A stretch of 6,393 nucleotides of DNA from Comamonas sp. lk (GTDB lineage Bacteria; Pseudomonadota; Gammaproteobacteria; Burkholderiales; Burkholderiaceae_C). The translations under genes were made by a program, and so were the position numbers. Of this stretch, positions 1 through 6,274 are shown one piece after another. The notes under the pieces were generated by a model that worked only from the letters and a program-made list of their open reading frames with translations, did not search any database and was not told the origin of the DNA. Each line of letters opens with the position of its first letter. Within the stretch, counting starts at the first letter, position 1. The DNA is taken from assembly GCA_945901215.1 (NCBI GenBank), contig CAMDKE010000164.1:1-6393 (forward strand), read 5' to 3'.

Positions 1-738
1 CGCCAACGCGGTGGTATAGGCACCCGGGGTGGTCCGGGTGAGACGCAGATTGAGTTGGACCGCCGCATGATCGCCACGACTATCAAACGAACCCAAGAGC
101 AGCTCAGCAAGGTCAAGCGCCAGCGCCAAACCCAGCGCAAGCAGCGCGACCGGCTCGGTGCTTTTAACATCTCTATCATCGGTTACACCAACGCAGGAAA
201 GTCCACGTTATTTAATGTCCTAGTCAAAGCGCGTGCTTACGCCGCAGACCAGTTGTTTGCTACGCTGGACACCACCACCCGCGCGCTCTACTTGGGTGAC
301 GCAGGGAGATCGGTTTCGCTGTCCGATACAGTGGGGTTTATTCGCGACCTGCCCCACGGCTTGGTCGACGCTTTTCAGGCCACCCTGCAAGAGGCGGTAG
401 ATTCGGACCTGTTAATGCACGTCGTTGATGCATCCAACCCGGATTACCTATTGCAAATCGAGCAGGTTCAACGCGTATTGAACGAGATCGGTGCCCAAGA
501 CGTGCCCCAGCTTCTGGTGTTTAACAAAATGGACGCCATGCCCAGCCTCAATTTGCCCCGAAGATTGAACGATAGCTTTGAGATTGACGGCGTGCAAACG
601 CCTCGGATTTTTGTAAGCGCCAAAGACTCCACCGGGATCGCTGAGCTGCGCCGGATGCTTGCGCAATTAGTGACCCGGGCGCCGGCAGACCCCGCTCTTG
701 TGCCTGATCAACCCGGGTTCTTTGAGGCTGACTCGTAA
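1..738 (+). CDS. hflX: GTPase HflX, 3' part (5' end outside window)
   Basis: HflX is a cytoplasmic GTPase of the TRAFAC/Obg-HflX group that binds the 50S subunit and splits or rescues stalled 70S ribosomes. The frame is open from base 1, so the N-terminal domain is cut off by the window edge; 245 residues plus the stop are visible. The first codons read GGIGTRGGPGETQIELDRR, the HflX glycine-rich signature, followed by a charged Lys/Arg/Gln helix at about 67-153. The G domain then shows G1 GYTNAGKST (181-207), a YAADQLFATLD switch region (about 238-270), G3 DTVGF (325-339), G4 NKMD (523-534) and G5 SAK (616-624). All nucleotide-binding motifs are intact. Only about 40 residues follow G5, so the C-terminal extension of E. 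coli HflX is missing; such short forms are, from memory, usual in betaproteobacteria. hflK follows after 39 bp, matching the common hfq-hflX-hflK-hflC order. Family identity is very secure. Confidence 0.97.
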   Translation, partial: RQRGGIGTRGGPGETQIELDRRMIATTIKRTQEQLSKVKRQRQTQRKQRDRLGAFNISIIGYTNAGKSTLFNVLVKARAYAADQLFATLDTTTRALYLGDAGRSVSLSDTVGFIRDLPHGLVDAFQATLQEAVDSDLLMHVVDASNPDYLLQIEQVQRVLNEIGAQDVPQLLVFNKMDAMPSLNLPRRLNDSFEIDGVQTPRIFVSAKDSTGIAELRRMLAQLVTRAPADPALVPDQPGFFEADS

Positions 739-749
739 TTGTGGACAAT

Positions 750-770
750 CGGTAAGTGCTTATCGCAAGG
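750..770 (+). promoter_or_regulatory. hflK ribosome binding site with small hairpin just upstream
   Basis: A CAAGG Shine-Dalgarno-like stretch at 766-770 sits 7 bases before the ATG at 778 and supports that start for hflK. Directly upstream, CGGTAA (750-755) and TTATCG (760-765) can pair, with one G-U pair, around a GTGC loop. The hairpin would end exactly where the ribosome binding site begins. The pairing is seen in the sequence. Any effect on hflK translation is inference, and a six-pair stem can occur by chance. Confidence 0.4.
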
Positions 771-777
771 TATATCA

Positions 778-2163
778 ATGAAATCTTCTAATCCTATGGT
801 GAGTTTTGGTGGTCTGCTGCGGCGTTTTTTTGAGGTTTTTAACCTCAACGACAGCCGCTGGGGGCGCTCGGACGACGCCAAAACCGACCCTGCAGCAGGC
901 TCCAAGAACGAGCCCCCTGCCAATCCGCCGCCCGAAACACCGCCACCGGAAGAACGGCCACGCAGTCCCCGGCGTCCCGGTACAGCGTCGGGTCCGCCGG
1001 ATTTGGACGAGTTGTGGCGCGATTTCAATCGCAAACTGAATGGCTGGATCGGTGGTGCAAAAGGGCCACCCGGTGGCAAGAGACCTGGGGCGGGCGGCGG
1101 CGGTTTTCAGCCGGACTTTAAGAACGCCGGTATTGGCGGTGGCGTCATTGCTGGGGTGGTGGTGTTGGTCTGGCTTGGGAGTGGTTTTTTTATTGTTCAA
1201 GAGGGGCAGCAAGCCGTCATAACCCAGTTTGGGAGCTACAAATCCACCGTCAGTGCGGGATTTAACTGGCGCCTTCCGTTTCCCATTCAGCGCCACGAGC
1301 TTGTGTTTGTCACCCAAATTCGATCGGTCGACGTGGGCCGCGACAACGTGCTCAAGGCCACCGGCCTGCGTGAATCGGCAATGTTGACGCAGGATGAGAA
1401 CATTTTGGACATCAAGTTTGCTGTCCAGTACCGCTTGAACGACGCACGGGCGTTTTTGTTTGAGAGCAAAAACCCTGCTGATGCCGTGGTGCAGGCGGCT
1501 GAAACTTCGGTTCGTGAGGTGCTGGGCAAAATGAATATGGATGCCGCTTTGTCGGAAGACCGCGATCAGATTGGCCCCAAGGTGCGTGCCATGATGCAAG
1601 AGATTTTGGATCGCTACAAGGTCGGCGTCGAAGTGGTTGGTATCAACTTGCAACAAGGAGGCGTGCGTCCGCCCGAGCAGGTGCAGGCTTCCTTCGACGA
1701 TGTGCTCAAGGCTGGTCAGGAGCGTGAGCGAGCGAAAAATGAGGCTCAGGCCTATGCCAATGATGTGATCCCGCGCGCCGTGGGCTCCGCCTCGCGACTG
1801 AAAGAGGAGGCAGATGCGTACAAAGCACGTGTGGTGGCCCAGGCCCAGGGTGACGCACAGCGTTTTCGTTCGGTTTACAACGAATATCAAAAAGCGCCCC
1901 AGGTCACGCGCGACAGGATGTACCTCGACACCATGCAACAAATTTTTGCCAATGTGACCAAGGTGCTGGTGGACTCGCGCCAAGGTGCGACCTTGCTGAA
2001 CTTGCCGCTGGAGAAGATTTTGCAGCTCGGCGTTCCGGGTGACACTGCTTCTGGCTCAAGCGCTTTGACACCGGCTGCGCCGGCGCCCACCGCTCCCGCA
2101 GCCGCCATTGCAGACCCGCGCAGCCGCGATGCGGCTCGCACCCGTGAACGCGATGTGCGTTAG
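778..2163 (+). CDS. hflK: FtsH protease modulator HflK (SPFH/prohibitin family)
   Basis: HflK and HflC form a large inner-membrane complex, mostly periplasmic, that encloses FtsH and modulates its proteolysis. The 461-residue product has a Pro/Gly/Arg-rich cytoplasmic N-terminus (about 1-118) containing the typical FNLNDSRWGR and PPDLDELWRDFNRKL segments. One transmembrane helix follows (about 119-140), then an SPFH domain starting with FIVQEGQQAVITQFG, the characteristic VVGINLQQGGVRPPEQVQ segment (286-303), an Ala/Glu/Lys-rich coiled coil (about 305-375), and an Ala/Pro tail ending in Arg-rich residues (about 422-461). It is longer than E. coli HflK (about 420 residues) because both ends are extended. 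I chose ATG 778 because CAAGG precedes it at proper spacing. The in-frame TTG at 739 adds 13 unconvincing residues, and the ATG at 796 is a possible alternative. hflC begins 9 bp downstream, so the two are almost certainly co-transcribed. Confidence 0.97.
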   Translation: MKSSNPMVSFGGLLRRFFEVFNLNDSRWGRSDDAKTDPAAGSKNEPPANPPPETPPPEERPRSPRRPGTASGPPDLDELWRDFNRKLNGWIGGAKGPPGGKRPGAGGGGFQPDFKNAGIGGGVIAGVVVLVWLGSGFFIVQEGQQAVITQFGSYKSTVSAGFNWRLPFPIQRHELVFVTQIRSVDVGRDNVLKATGLRESAMLTQDENILDIKFAVQYRLNDARAFLFESKNPADAVVQAAETSVREVLGKMNMDAALSEDRDQIGPKVRAMMQEILDRYKVGVEVVGINLQQGGVRPPEQVQASFDDVLKAGQERERAKNEAQAYANDVIPRAVGSASRLKEEADAYKARVVAQAQGDAQRFRSVYNEYQKAPQVTRDRMYLDTMQQIFANVTKVLVDSRQGATLLNLPLEKILQLGVPGDTASGSSALTPAAPAPTAPAAAIADPRSRDAARTRERDVR

Positions 2164-2166
2164 GAG
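2161..2166 (+). promoter_or_regulatory. hflC ribosome binding site overlapping the hflK stop codon
   Basis: TAGGAG at 2161-2166 contains the hflK stop codon TAG and a good Shine-Dalgarno core, 6 bases before the hflC ATG at 2173. This arrangement suggests translational coupling of hflK and hflC, which would suit two subunits made for one complex. The coupling is inference from spacing. Confidence 0.7.
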
Positions 2167-2172
2167 ATCACT

Positions 2173-3075
2173 ATGAACCGTATCGGATTGGTTTTATCGT
2201 CGTTGTTGGTGCTTTTGGCACTGGCCAGTTCTACCCTGTTTGTGGTCGACCAACGCCAGTTTGGCGTGGTCTATGCCCTGGGGCAAATTAAGGAAGTCAT
2301 CACTGAGCCGGGCCTGAACTGGAAACTTCCGCCACCGTTTCAAAACGTCTCCTACATTGACAAACGCCTGCTTACGCTCGACAGTACCGATGCCGAACCC
2401 ATGCTTACCGCCGAGAAGCAGCGCGTGGTGATCGACTGGTACGTGCGGTGGCGTATTTCTGAACCGTCGGACTACATCCGCAATGTGGGTTTGAATGAAG
2501 GCGCAGGCGCCAGCCAACTCAACCGGGTGGTGCGCAACGCCTTCCAAGAAGCGATCAACAAGCGCACGGTTAAGGAATTGTTGTCCTTGAAGCGCGACGC
2601 GCTGATGGCGGACGTCAAAACCGAAGTGTTAGCCAAGGTGCGCGGTGCCAAACCCTGGGGTGTGGATGTGGTGGACGTGCGCATCACCCGCGTGGACTAT
2701 GTGGAAGCCATTACCGAGTCGGTTTACCGCCGCATGGAGGCCGAGCGCAAACGTGTGGCCAATGAGCTGCGCTCCACGGGTGCGGCCGAGGGTGAAAAAA
2801 TCCGTGCCGATGCCGACCGCCAGCGCGAGGTGACGATTGCTAACGCCTACCGAGACGCGCAGAAGATAAAAGGCGAGGGCGATGCCGAGGCCGCGCGCAT
2901 TTATGCCGAGGCGTTCAACCGTGACCCGCAATTCGCCCAGTTCTACCGCAGCCTAGAGGCGTACAAAAGCAGTTTTGCTAACAAGAGCGACGTGATGGTG
3001 GTTGATCCGTCATCCAGCGAATTTTTCAAGGCATTCCGAGGCGGCGGTGCAACCGTGGGCGGCGCAAATAAGTAA
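2173..3075 (+). CDS. hflC: FtsH protease modulator HflC (SPFH/prohibitin family)
   Basis: HflC is the partner of HflK in the complex that surrounds and modulates FtsH at the inner membrane. The 300-residue protein has a short N-terminus with one uncleaved signal-anchor helix (about 4-25). The SPFH domain begins FVVDQRQFGVVYALGQI, continues through EPGLNWKLPPPFQNV (45-59), and includes the IDWYVRWRI strand (87-95). Next are the conserved VDVRITRVDY segment (167-176) and a long charged coiled coil (about 185-250) with AEGEKIRADADRQRE and KGEGDAEAARIYAEAF. The C-terminal DPQFAQFYRSLEAYK and SSEFFKAF motifs are standard for HflC. Length is close to E. coli HflC (334 residues), with a shorter middle. 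The start is supported by TAGGAG six bases upstream. No DUF2065 small membrane-protein gene follows, although one is often found at this point in related clusters. Confidence 0.97.
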   Translation: MNRIGLVLSSLLVLLALASSTLFVVDQRQFGVVYALGQIKEVITEPGLNWKLPPPFQNVSYIDKRLLTLDSTDAEPMLTAEKQRVVIDWYVRWRISEPSDYIRNVGLNEGAGASQLNRVVRNAFQEAINKRTVKELLSLKRDALMADVKTEVLAKVRGAKPWGVDVVDVRITRVDYVEAITESVYRRMEAERKRVANELRSTGAAEGEKIRADADRQREVTIANAYRDAQKIKGEGDAEAARIYAEAFNRDPQFAQFYRSLEAYKSSFANKSDVMVVDPSSSEFFKAFRGGGATVGGANK

Positions 3076-3120
3076 GGCGTTATGCGCGGTGCCTGATTTC
3101 TCGGGCGCGCCCGCCTTTTT
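3074..3120 (+). terminator. Possible Rho-independent terminator after hflC
   Basis: Two nested pairings can form: AAGGCG (3074-3079) with CGCCTT (3112-3117), and GCGCG (3084-3088) with CGCGC (3106-3110). A competing structure is the perfect palindrome CGGGCGCGCCCG (3102-3113), which can form a 4-bp stem with a CGCG loop. A T run at 3116-3120 follows. The position directly after the hflC stop suits a terminator, but the T run is only five bases and the outer stem uses some of it, so termination may be partial. The pairings are visible; the function is inferred. Confidence 0.45.
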
Positions 3121-3146
3121 CCGGTGGCTAGACCGGTAAAATCGGT
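3121..3146 (+). promoter_or_regulatory. Candidate promoter/operator region upstream of hisZ
   Basis: A TAAAAT hexamer at 3137-3142 resembles a sigma-70 -10 element 28 bp before the hisZ start. No good -35 element lies 16-18 bp upstream; that place is taken by the T run after hflC. The hexamer is bracketed by ACCG (3132-3135) and CGGT (3143-3146), and CCGGT (3121-3125) pairs with ACCGG (3132-3136) as an inverted repeat around a 6-base spacer. This could be a weak or activator-dependent promoter with an overlapping operator. The evidence is position and short motifs only. Confidence 0.3.
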
Positions 3147-3169
3147 GTTTTAACAAAGCCCCTTATTCC

Positions 3170-4318
3170 ATGTCCGCTTGGGTCCTTCCGGATCACATTG
3201 CCGATGTGCTGCCGTCCGAGGCGCGCCACATCGAAGAAATCCGACGCAATTTGCTGGACATGGCGCGCTGCTATGGCTATGAACTCGTCATGCCGCCCTT
3301 GCTGGAGCACCTGGAGTCGCTGCTGACGGGCACCGGCGAGGCGCTGGGGCTGCAAACCTTCAAACTGGTGGATCAAATCTCAGGCCGCATGATGGGCCTG
3401 CGCGCCGACAGCACGCCGCAGGTGGCACGCATTGACGCCCATTTGCTAAACCGCACGGGCGTCGCTCGCCTGTCGTACTGCGGCCCGGTGTTGCACACCC
3501 GCCCGGCTGCACCGCACGCCAGCCGCGAACCCTTGCAGTTGGGCGCAGAAATTTACGGCCACGCTGGCTTGGAAGCCGATCTGGAAATCTTGGAACTCGC
3601 GCTCGACAGCCTGCGCGCGGCGCACGTGGGTGGACTCATGGTGGACTTGGGCGATGTGCGTATCGTGAATGCCTTGCTGGCCCAGGCCGCGCTTGCTCCC
3701 GAGCAAATCGCCGAGGTGCATGCGGCGCTGGCCACCAAGGACGCCAGTGCTTTAGCTCAACTAAGCGCTAACGCGCCAACCGACATTAGCCGCGCGCTGC
3801 AGCAACTCACGCAACTGTATGGCGACGTCACCATTCTGGAGGAAGCGCGTCGCGTCCTGCCGCCCTTTCCTGCGATCCACGCCGCTTTAGACCAACTCCA
3901 ATGGCTGGCCAGCCACCTGGAGGGCGCCAGCGTGTCTTTTGATTTGGCCGATTTGCGGGGATATGCGTATTACAGCGGTGCACGCTTTGCAGTCTACGCC
4001 GCCGGTGCACCGGATGCCGTGGTGCGCGGCGGCCGTTATGACGCAGTGGGCTCGGTGTTCGGACGCAAGCGCCCGGCTGTGGGCTTTAGCCTAGACATCA
4101 AGGCCTTGGTTGCCGTAGCGCGTCCCGCCGGGCTGCGGGCTGCGATCCGTGCGCCCTGGGGTGAAGGTCAGGCCTTGCGCGAAGCGATTGCCCGGCTACG
4201 CGCGGCGGGTGAAACCGTGGTGTGCGTCTTGCCAGGCCACGAAAGCGAAGTCGATGAATTCCAATGTGACCGTGAATTGGTGCAGCTTGATGCTGCCTGG
4301 CGCGTCACTGCCATTTAA
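3170..4318 (+). CDS. hisZ: ATP phosphoribosyltransferase regulatory subunit HisZ
   Basis: HisZ is a catalytically inactive relative of histidyl-tRNA synthetase. It pairs with the short form of HisG to make the hetero-octameric ATP phosphoribosyltransferase, which joins ATP and PRPP in the first step of histidine synthesis, and it is needed for activity and histidine feedback. The 382-residue protein has a class II synthetase-like fold. Landmarks are WVLPDHIADVLPSEA at the N-terminus, YGYELVMPPLLEHLESLL (35-52), MGLRADSTPQVARI (75-88, in place of the LRPEGT segment of HisRS), LSYCGPVLHTRP (101-112), EPLQLGAEIYG (120-130), LRGYAYYSGARFAVY (262-276, the degenerate histidine-binding loop) and VVRGGRYDAVGSVFG (284-298). 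There is no C-terminal anticodon-binding domain, which separates it from HisRS. The ATG lacks a clear Shine-Dalgarno sequence. No other his gene is in the window, so it is apart from any his operon. purA begins 12 bp downstream. Confidence 0.95.
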   Translation: MSAWVLPDHIADVLPSEARHIEEIRRNLLDMARCYGYELVMPPLLEHLESLLTGTGEALGLQTFKLVDQISGRMMGLRADSTPQVARIDAHLLNRTGVARLSYCGPVLHTRPAAPHASREPLQLGAEIYGHAGLEADLEILELALDSLRAAHVGGLMVDLGDVRIVNALLAQAALAPEQIAEVHAALATKDASALAQLSANAPTDISRALQQLTQLYGDVTILEEARRVLPPFPAIHAALDQLQWLASHLEGASVSFDLADLRGYAYYSGARFAVYAAGAPDAVVRGGRYDAVGSVFGRKRPAVGFSLDIKALVAVARPAGLRAAIRAPWGEGQALREAIARLRAAGETVVCVLPGHESEVDEFQCDRELVQLDAAWRVTAI

Positions 4319-4330
4319 AGAAACACGTCA

Positions 4331-5707
4331 ATGCATACACAAACCGGTCGAAATGTAGTGGTTGTAGGCACCCAATGGGGTGACGAGGGCAAGGGGAAGC
4401 TGGTTGACTGGCTTACCGAAAGCGCTCAAGGTGTTGTGCGCTTCCAGGGTGGGCACAACGCTGGCCATACGTTGGTCATCAACGGCGCGAAAACCGCCTT
4501 GCATCTGATTCCCAGCGGCATTATGCGTCCGGGGGTGAAGTGCTATATCGGTAACGGTGTGGTGCTGTCGGCGGCCAAATTGTTTGAGGAGATCGAGGGC
4601 CTGGAAAAAGTGGGCGTTGAACTGCGCTCGCGCCTGCGCATCAGCGAAGCCTGCCCGCTGATTCTGCCCTTTCATGCCGCGCTGGACGTGGCGCGCGAAG
4701 CCGCGCGTGAAAAGGGTGGCAATGTCAAAATCGGCACCACCGGTCGCGGCATTGGCCCGGCCTACGAAGACAAGATCGCCCGGCGCGCCTTGCGCGTGCA
4801 AGACCTGAAGTACCCTGAGCGCTTTGCCGCTAAGCTGCGCGAGTTGCTCGACCTCCACAACCATGTGCTGACCACCTATCTGGGTTCTACGGCCTTTGAT
4901 TTTGGAGCTACTTTGGCGCCCTACATGGCCGGCGGCAAAGTGTTGTTTGAGCCGGTGTACGCCGAGGCCATGCGCCACGCCGAGCTGCTCAAGCCGATGA
5001 TGGCGGATGTGTCACGCGAATTGAATGATGCACACCACGCCGGCGCCAATCTGCTGTTTGAAGGCGCGCAAGGTACCTTGCTTGATGTGGACCATGGCAC
5101 TTACCCGTTTGTGACATCCAGTAACTGCGTGGCGGGGAACGCTGCAGCCGGCGCCGGTGTGGGGCCTGGCATGTTGCACTACATCCTGGGCATCACCAAG
5201 GCCTATTGCACTCGCGTGGGCAGCGGCCCTTTTCCCTCCGAGTTGGACTGGGAAAAGCCGGGGACGCCGGGCTACCACATGAGCACCGTGGGGGCCGAAA
5301 AAGGTGTGACTACCGGGCGCTCTCGGCGCTGCGGCTGGTTTGATGCAGCGCTGCTCAAACGCTCGGCCCAGGTCAACGGTCTAAGCGGTCTGTGCATAAC
5401 TAAGCTTGACGTTCTCGACGGTCTGAGCGAACTGCTGTTGTGCACTGGCTATGAGCTCGACGGTGAAACCACCGACATCCTGCCCATGGGCGCCGACGAC
5501 ATTGCGCGCTGCAAGCCAATCTACGAATCTATGCCCGGTTGGAGCGACAGCACCGTTGGCGTGACCGTGTACGACGACTTGCCGGTGGCAGCGCGCCGTT
5601 ACCTGGAGCGCATCGCCCAGGTGACGGGCATCCCCATCCACATGGTGTCGACGAGCCCCGACCGCGATCACACCATCGTGATGCGCCACCCTTACCTGGC
5701 GCCCTGA
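4331..5707 (+). CDS. purA: Adenylosuccinate synthetase PurA
   Basis: PurA joins IMP and aspartate using GTP to form adenylosuccinate, the first committed step from IMP to AMP, in the cytoplasm. The 458-residue product is complete and slightly longer than E. coli PurA (432). The N-terminal P-loop reads GTQWGDEGKGK (13-23), with D18 at the position of catalytic Asp13 in E. coli. GGHNAGHT (40-47) supplies the catalytic His at H46. Further signatures are IGTTGRGIGPAYEDK (134-148), LLFEGAQGTLLDVDHGTYP (241-259), GVTTGRSRRCGW (325-336, the flexible aspartate/IMP-binding loop with its arginines) and TKLDVLD (357-363, guanine binding). The C-terminus has the expected STSPDRDHTIV. All key residues appear intact. 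The start follows hisZ by 12 bp and has only a weak purine-rich leader, so it probably depends on the hisZ transcript, perhaps with translational coupling. Confidence 0.98.
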   Translation: MHTQTGRNVVVVGTQWGDEGKGKLVDWLTESAQGVVRFQGGHNAGHTLVINGAKTALHLIPSGIMRPGVKCYIGNGVVLSAAKLFEEIEGLEKVGVELRSRLRISEACPLILPFHAALDVAREAAREKGGNVKIGTTGRGIGPAYEDKIARRALRVQDLKYPERFAAKLRELLDLHNHVLTTYLGSTAFDFGATLAPYMAGGKVLFEPVYAEAMRHAELLKPMMADVSRELNDAHHAGANLLFEGAQGTLLDVDHGTYPFVTSSNCVAGNAAAGAGVGPGMLHYILGITKAYCTRVGSGPFPSELDWEKPGTPGYHMSTVGAEKGVTTGRSRRCGWFDAALLKRSAQVNGLSGLCITKLDVLDGLSELLLCTGYELDGETTDILPMGADDIARCKPIYESMPGWSDSTVGVTVYDDLPVAARRYLERIAQVTGIPIHMVSTSPDRDHTIVMRHPYLAP

Positions 5708-5720
5708 ATTGCCCACCCCT

Positions 5721-5726
5721 TGAGGA
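5721..5726 (+). promoter_or_regulatory. Ribosome binding site deciding the phosphoribosyltransferase start
   Basis: TGAGGA at 5721-5726 is a strong Shine-Dalgarno match 7 bases before the ATG at 5734. The frame stays open upstream to 5539, but that stretch overlaps purA in another frame and lacks any family resemblance. The site therefore fixes the start at 5734. Confidence 0.8.
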
Positions 5727-5733
5727 ATTTTGT

Positions 5734-6258
5734 ATGCTGACCGAAGACGGAAAACACCTGTACGTAAGCTACGACGAATACCATAACCTGATCGAAAAAC
5801 TGGCTATCAAGGTGTTCCAGTCTGGCTGGGAGTTCGACACCATTTTGTGCCTGGCGCGTGGCGGCATGCGCCCAGGCGACATCCTTTCTCGCGTGTTTGA
5901 CAAGCCCCTGGCGATCATGTCTACCAGTTCCTACCGCTCGGACGCTGGTACGGTGCAGGGCAACCTGGATATTGCCCGCTTCATCACCACGCCCAAGGGC
6001 GAGATTGCCGGCAAAGTGCTGCTGGTAGACGACTTGGCCGACTCCGGCCATACGCTCAATGCCGTGATGCACCAGCTACGCAACAACTACACGCCGATTA
6101 CCGAGCTGCGCAGCGCTGTAATCTGGACCAAGGCCTTGTCGACCTTCACGCCCGACTATTCGGTGGAGTTCTTGCCCACCAACCCTTGGATCCACCAGCC
6201 CTTTGAGAGCTACGATGCGCTGCGTCCGCAACAGCTCATCCAAAAGTGGAGCGTCTGA
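5734..6258 (+). CDS. Type I phosphoribosyltransferase (COG2236-like), substrate unknown
   Basis: The 174-residue product belongs to the type I phosphoribosyltransferase fold. Such enzymes move the ribose-phosphate of PRPP to or from a base, usually in purine or pyrimidine salvage. The diagnostic PRPP-binding loop is VLLVDDLADSGHTL (95-108), with two adjacent acidic residues followed by the Asp-Ser-Gly-His-Thr turn. CLARGGMRPGDIL (39-51) matches the early loop that contacts pyrophosphate. The N-terminal VSYDEYHNLIEKLA and the C-terminal FLPTNPWIHQPFE segments resemble annotated COG2236 or xanthine/hypoxanthine-type proteins. The gene starts 26 bp after purA with a strong ribosome binding site and probably shares its transcript, which favours purine salvage. 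I cannot tell the base it uses, so no symbol is given. It is too short and lacks the DNA-binding domain expected of PurR-type regulators of this fold. Confidence 0.88.
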   Translation: MLTEDGKHLYVSYDEYHNLIEKLAIKVFQSGWEFDTILCLARGGMRPGDILSRVFDKPLAIMSTSSYRSDAGTVQGNLDIARFITTPKGEIAGKVLLVDDLADSGHTLNAVMHQLRNNYTPITELRSAVIWTKALSTFTPDYSVEFLPTNPWIHQPFESYDALRPQQLIQKWSV

Positions 6259-6274
6259 GGCGCCTGGATCTGCT

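Noticed and set aside
740..748. DnaA-box-like nonamer (reverse strand TTGTCCACA) after hflX
   Set aside because: It is a single site with a mismatch to the consensus and no second box or AT-rich region nearby; chance is the simplest explanation.
739..777. Upstream TTG start for hflK adding 13 residues
   Set aside because: The added residues do not look like an HflK N-terminus, the TTG directly abuts the hflX stop, and ATG 778 has a suitable ribosome binding site.
775..1983. Long open frame on the minus strand opposite hflK (about 400 residues)
   Set aside because: It is the antisense shadow of a GC-rich real gene; its translation shows no recognisable domain, and HflK on the + strand explains the region.
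3746..3769. Imperfect inverted repeat within hisZ (AGTGCTTTAG and CTAAGCGCT)
   Set aside because: It lies inside a conserved reading frame in a variable linker, includes a bulge, and has no T run or second copy seen in the window.
4328..4978. Open frame on the minus strand opposite the 5' half of purA
   Set aside because: The + strand encodes an intact PurA here and the antisense product is His/Gln-rich and unrecognisable, as expected of a shadow frame.
5539..5733. N-terminal extension of the phosphoribosyltransferase overlapping purA
   Set aside because: The extension is Arg/Pro-rich out-of-frame purA sequence, and the strong TGAGGA site marks ATG 5734 as the start.
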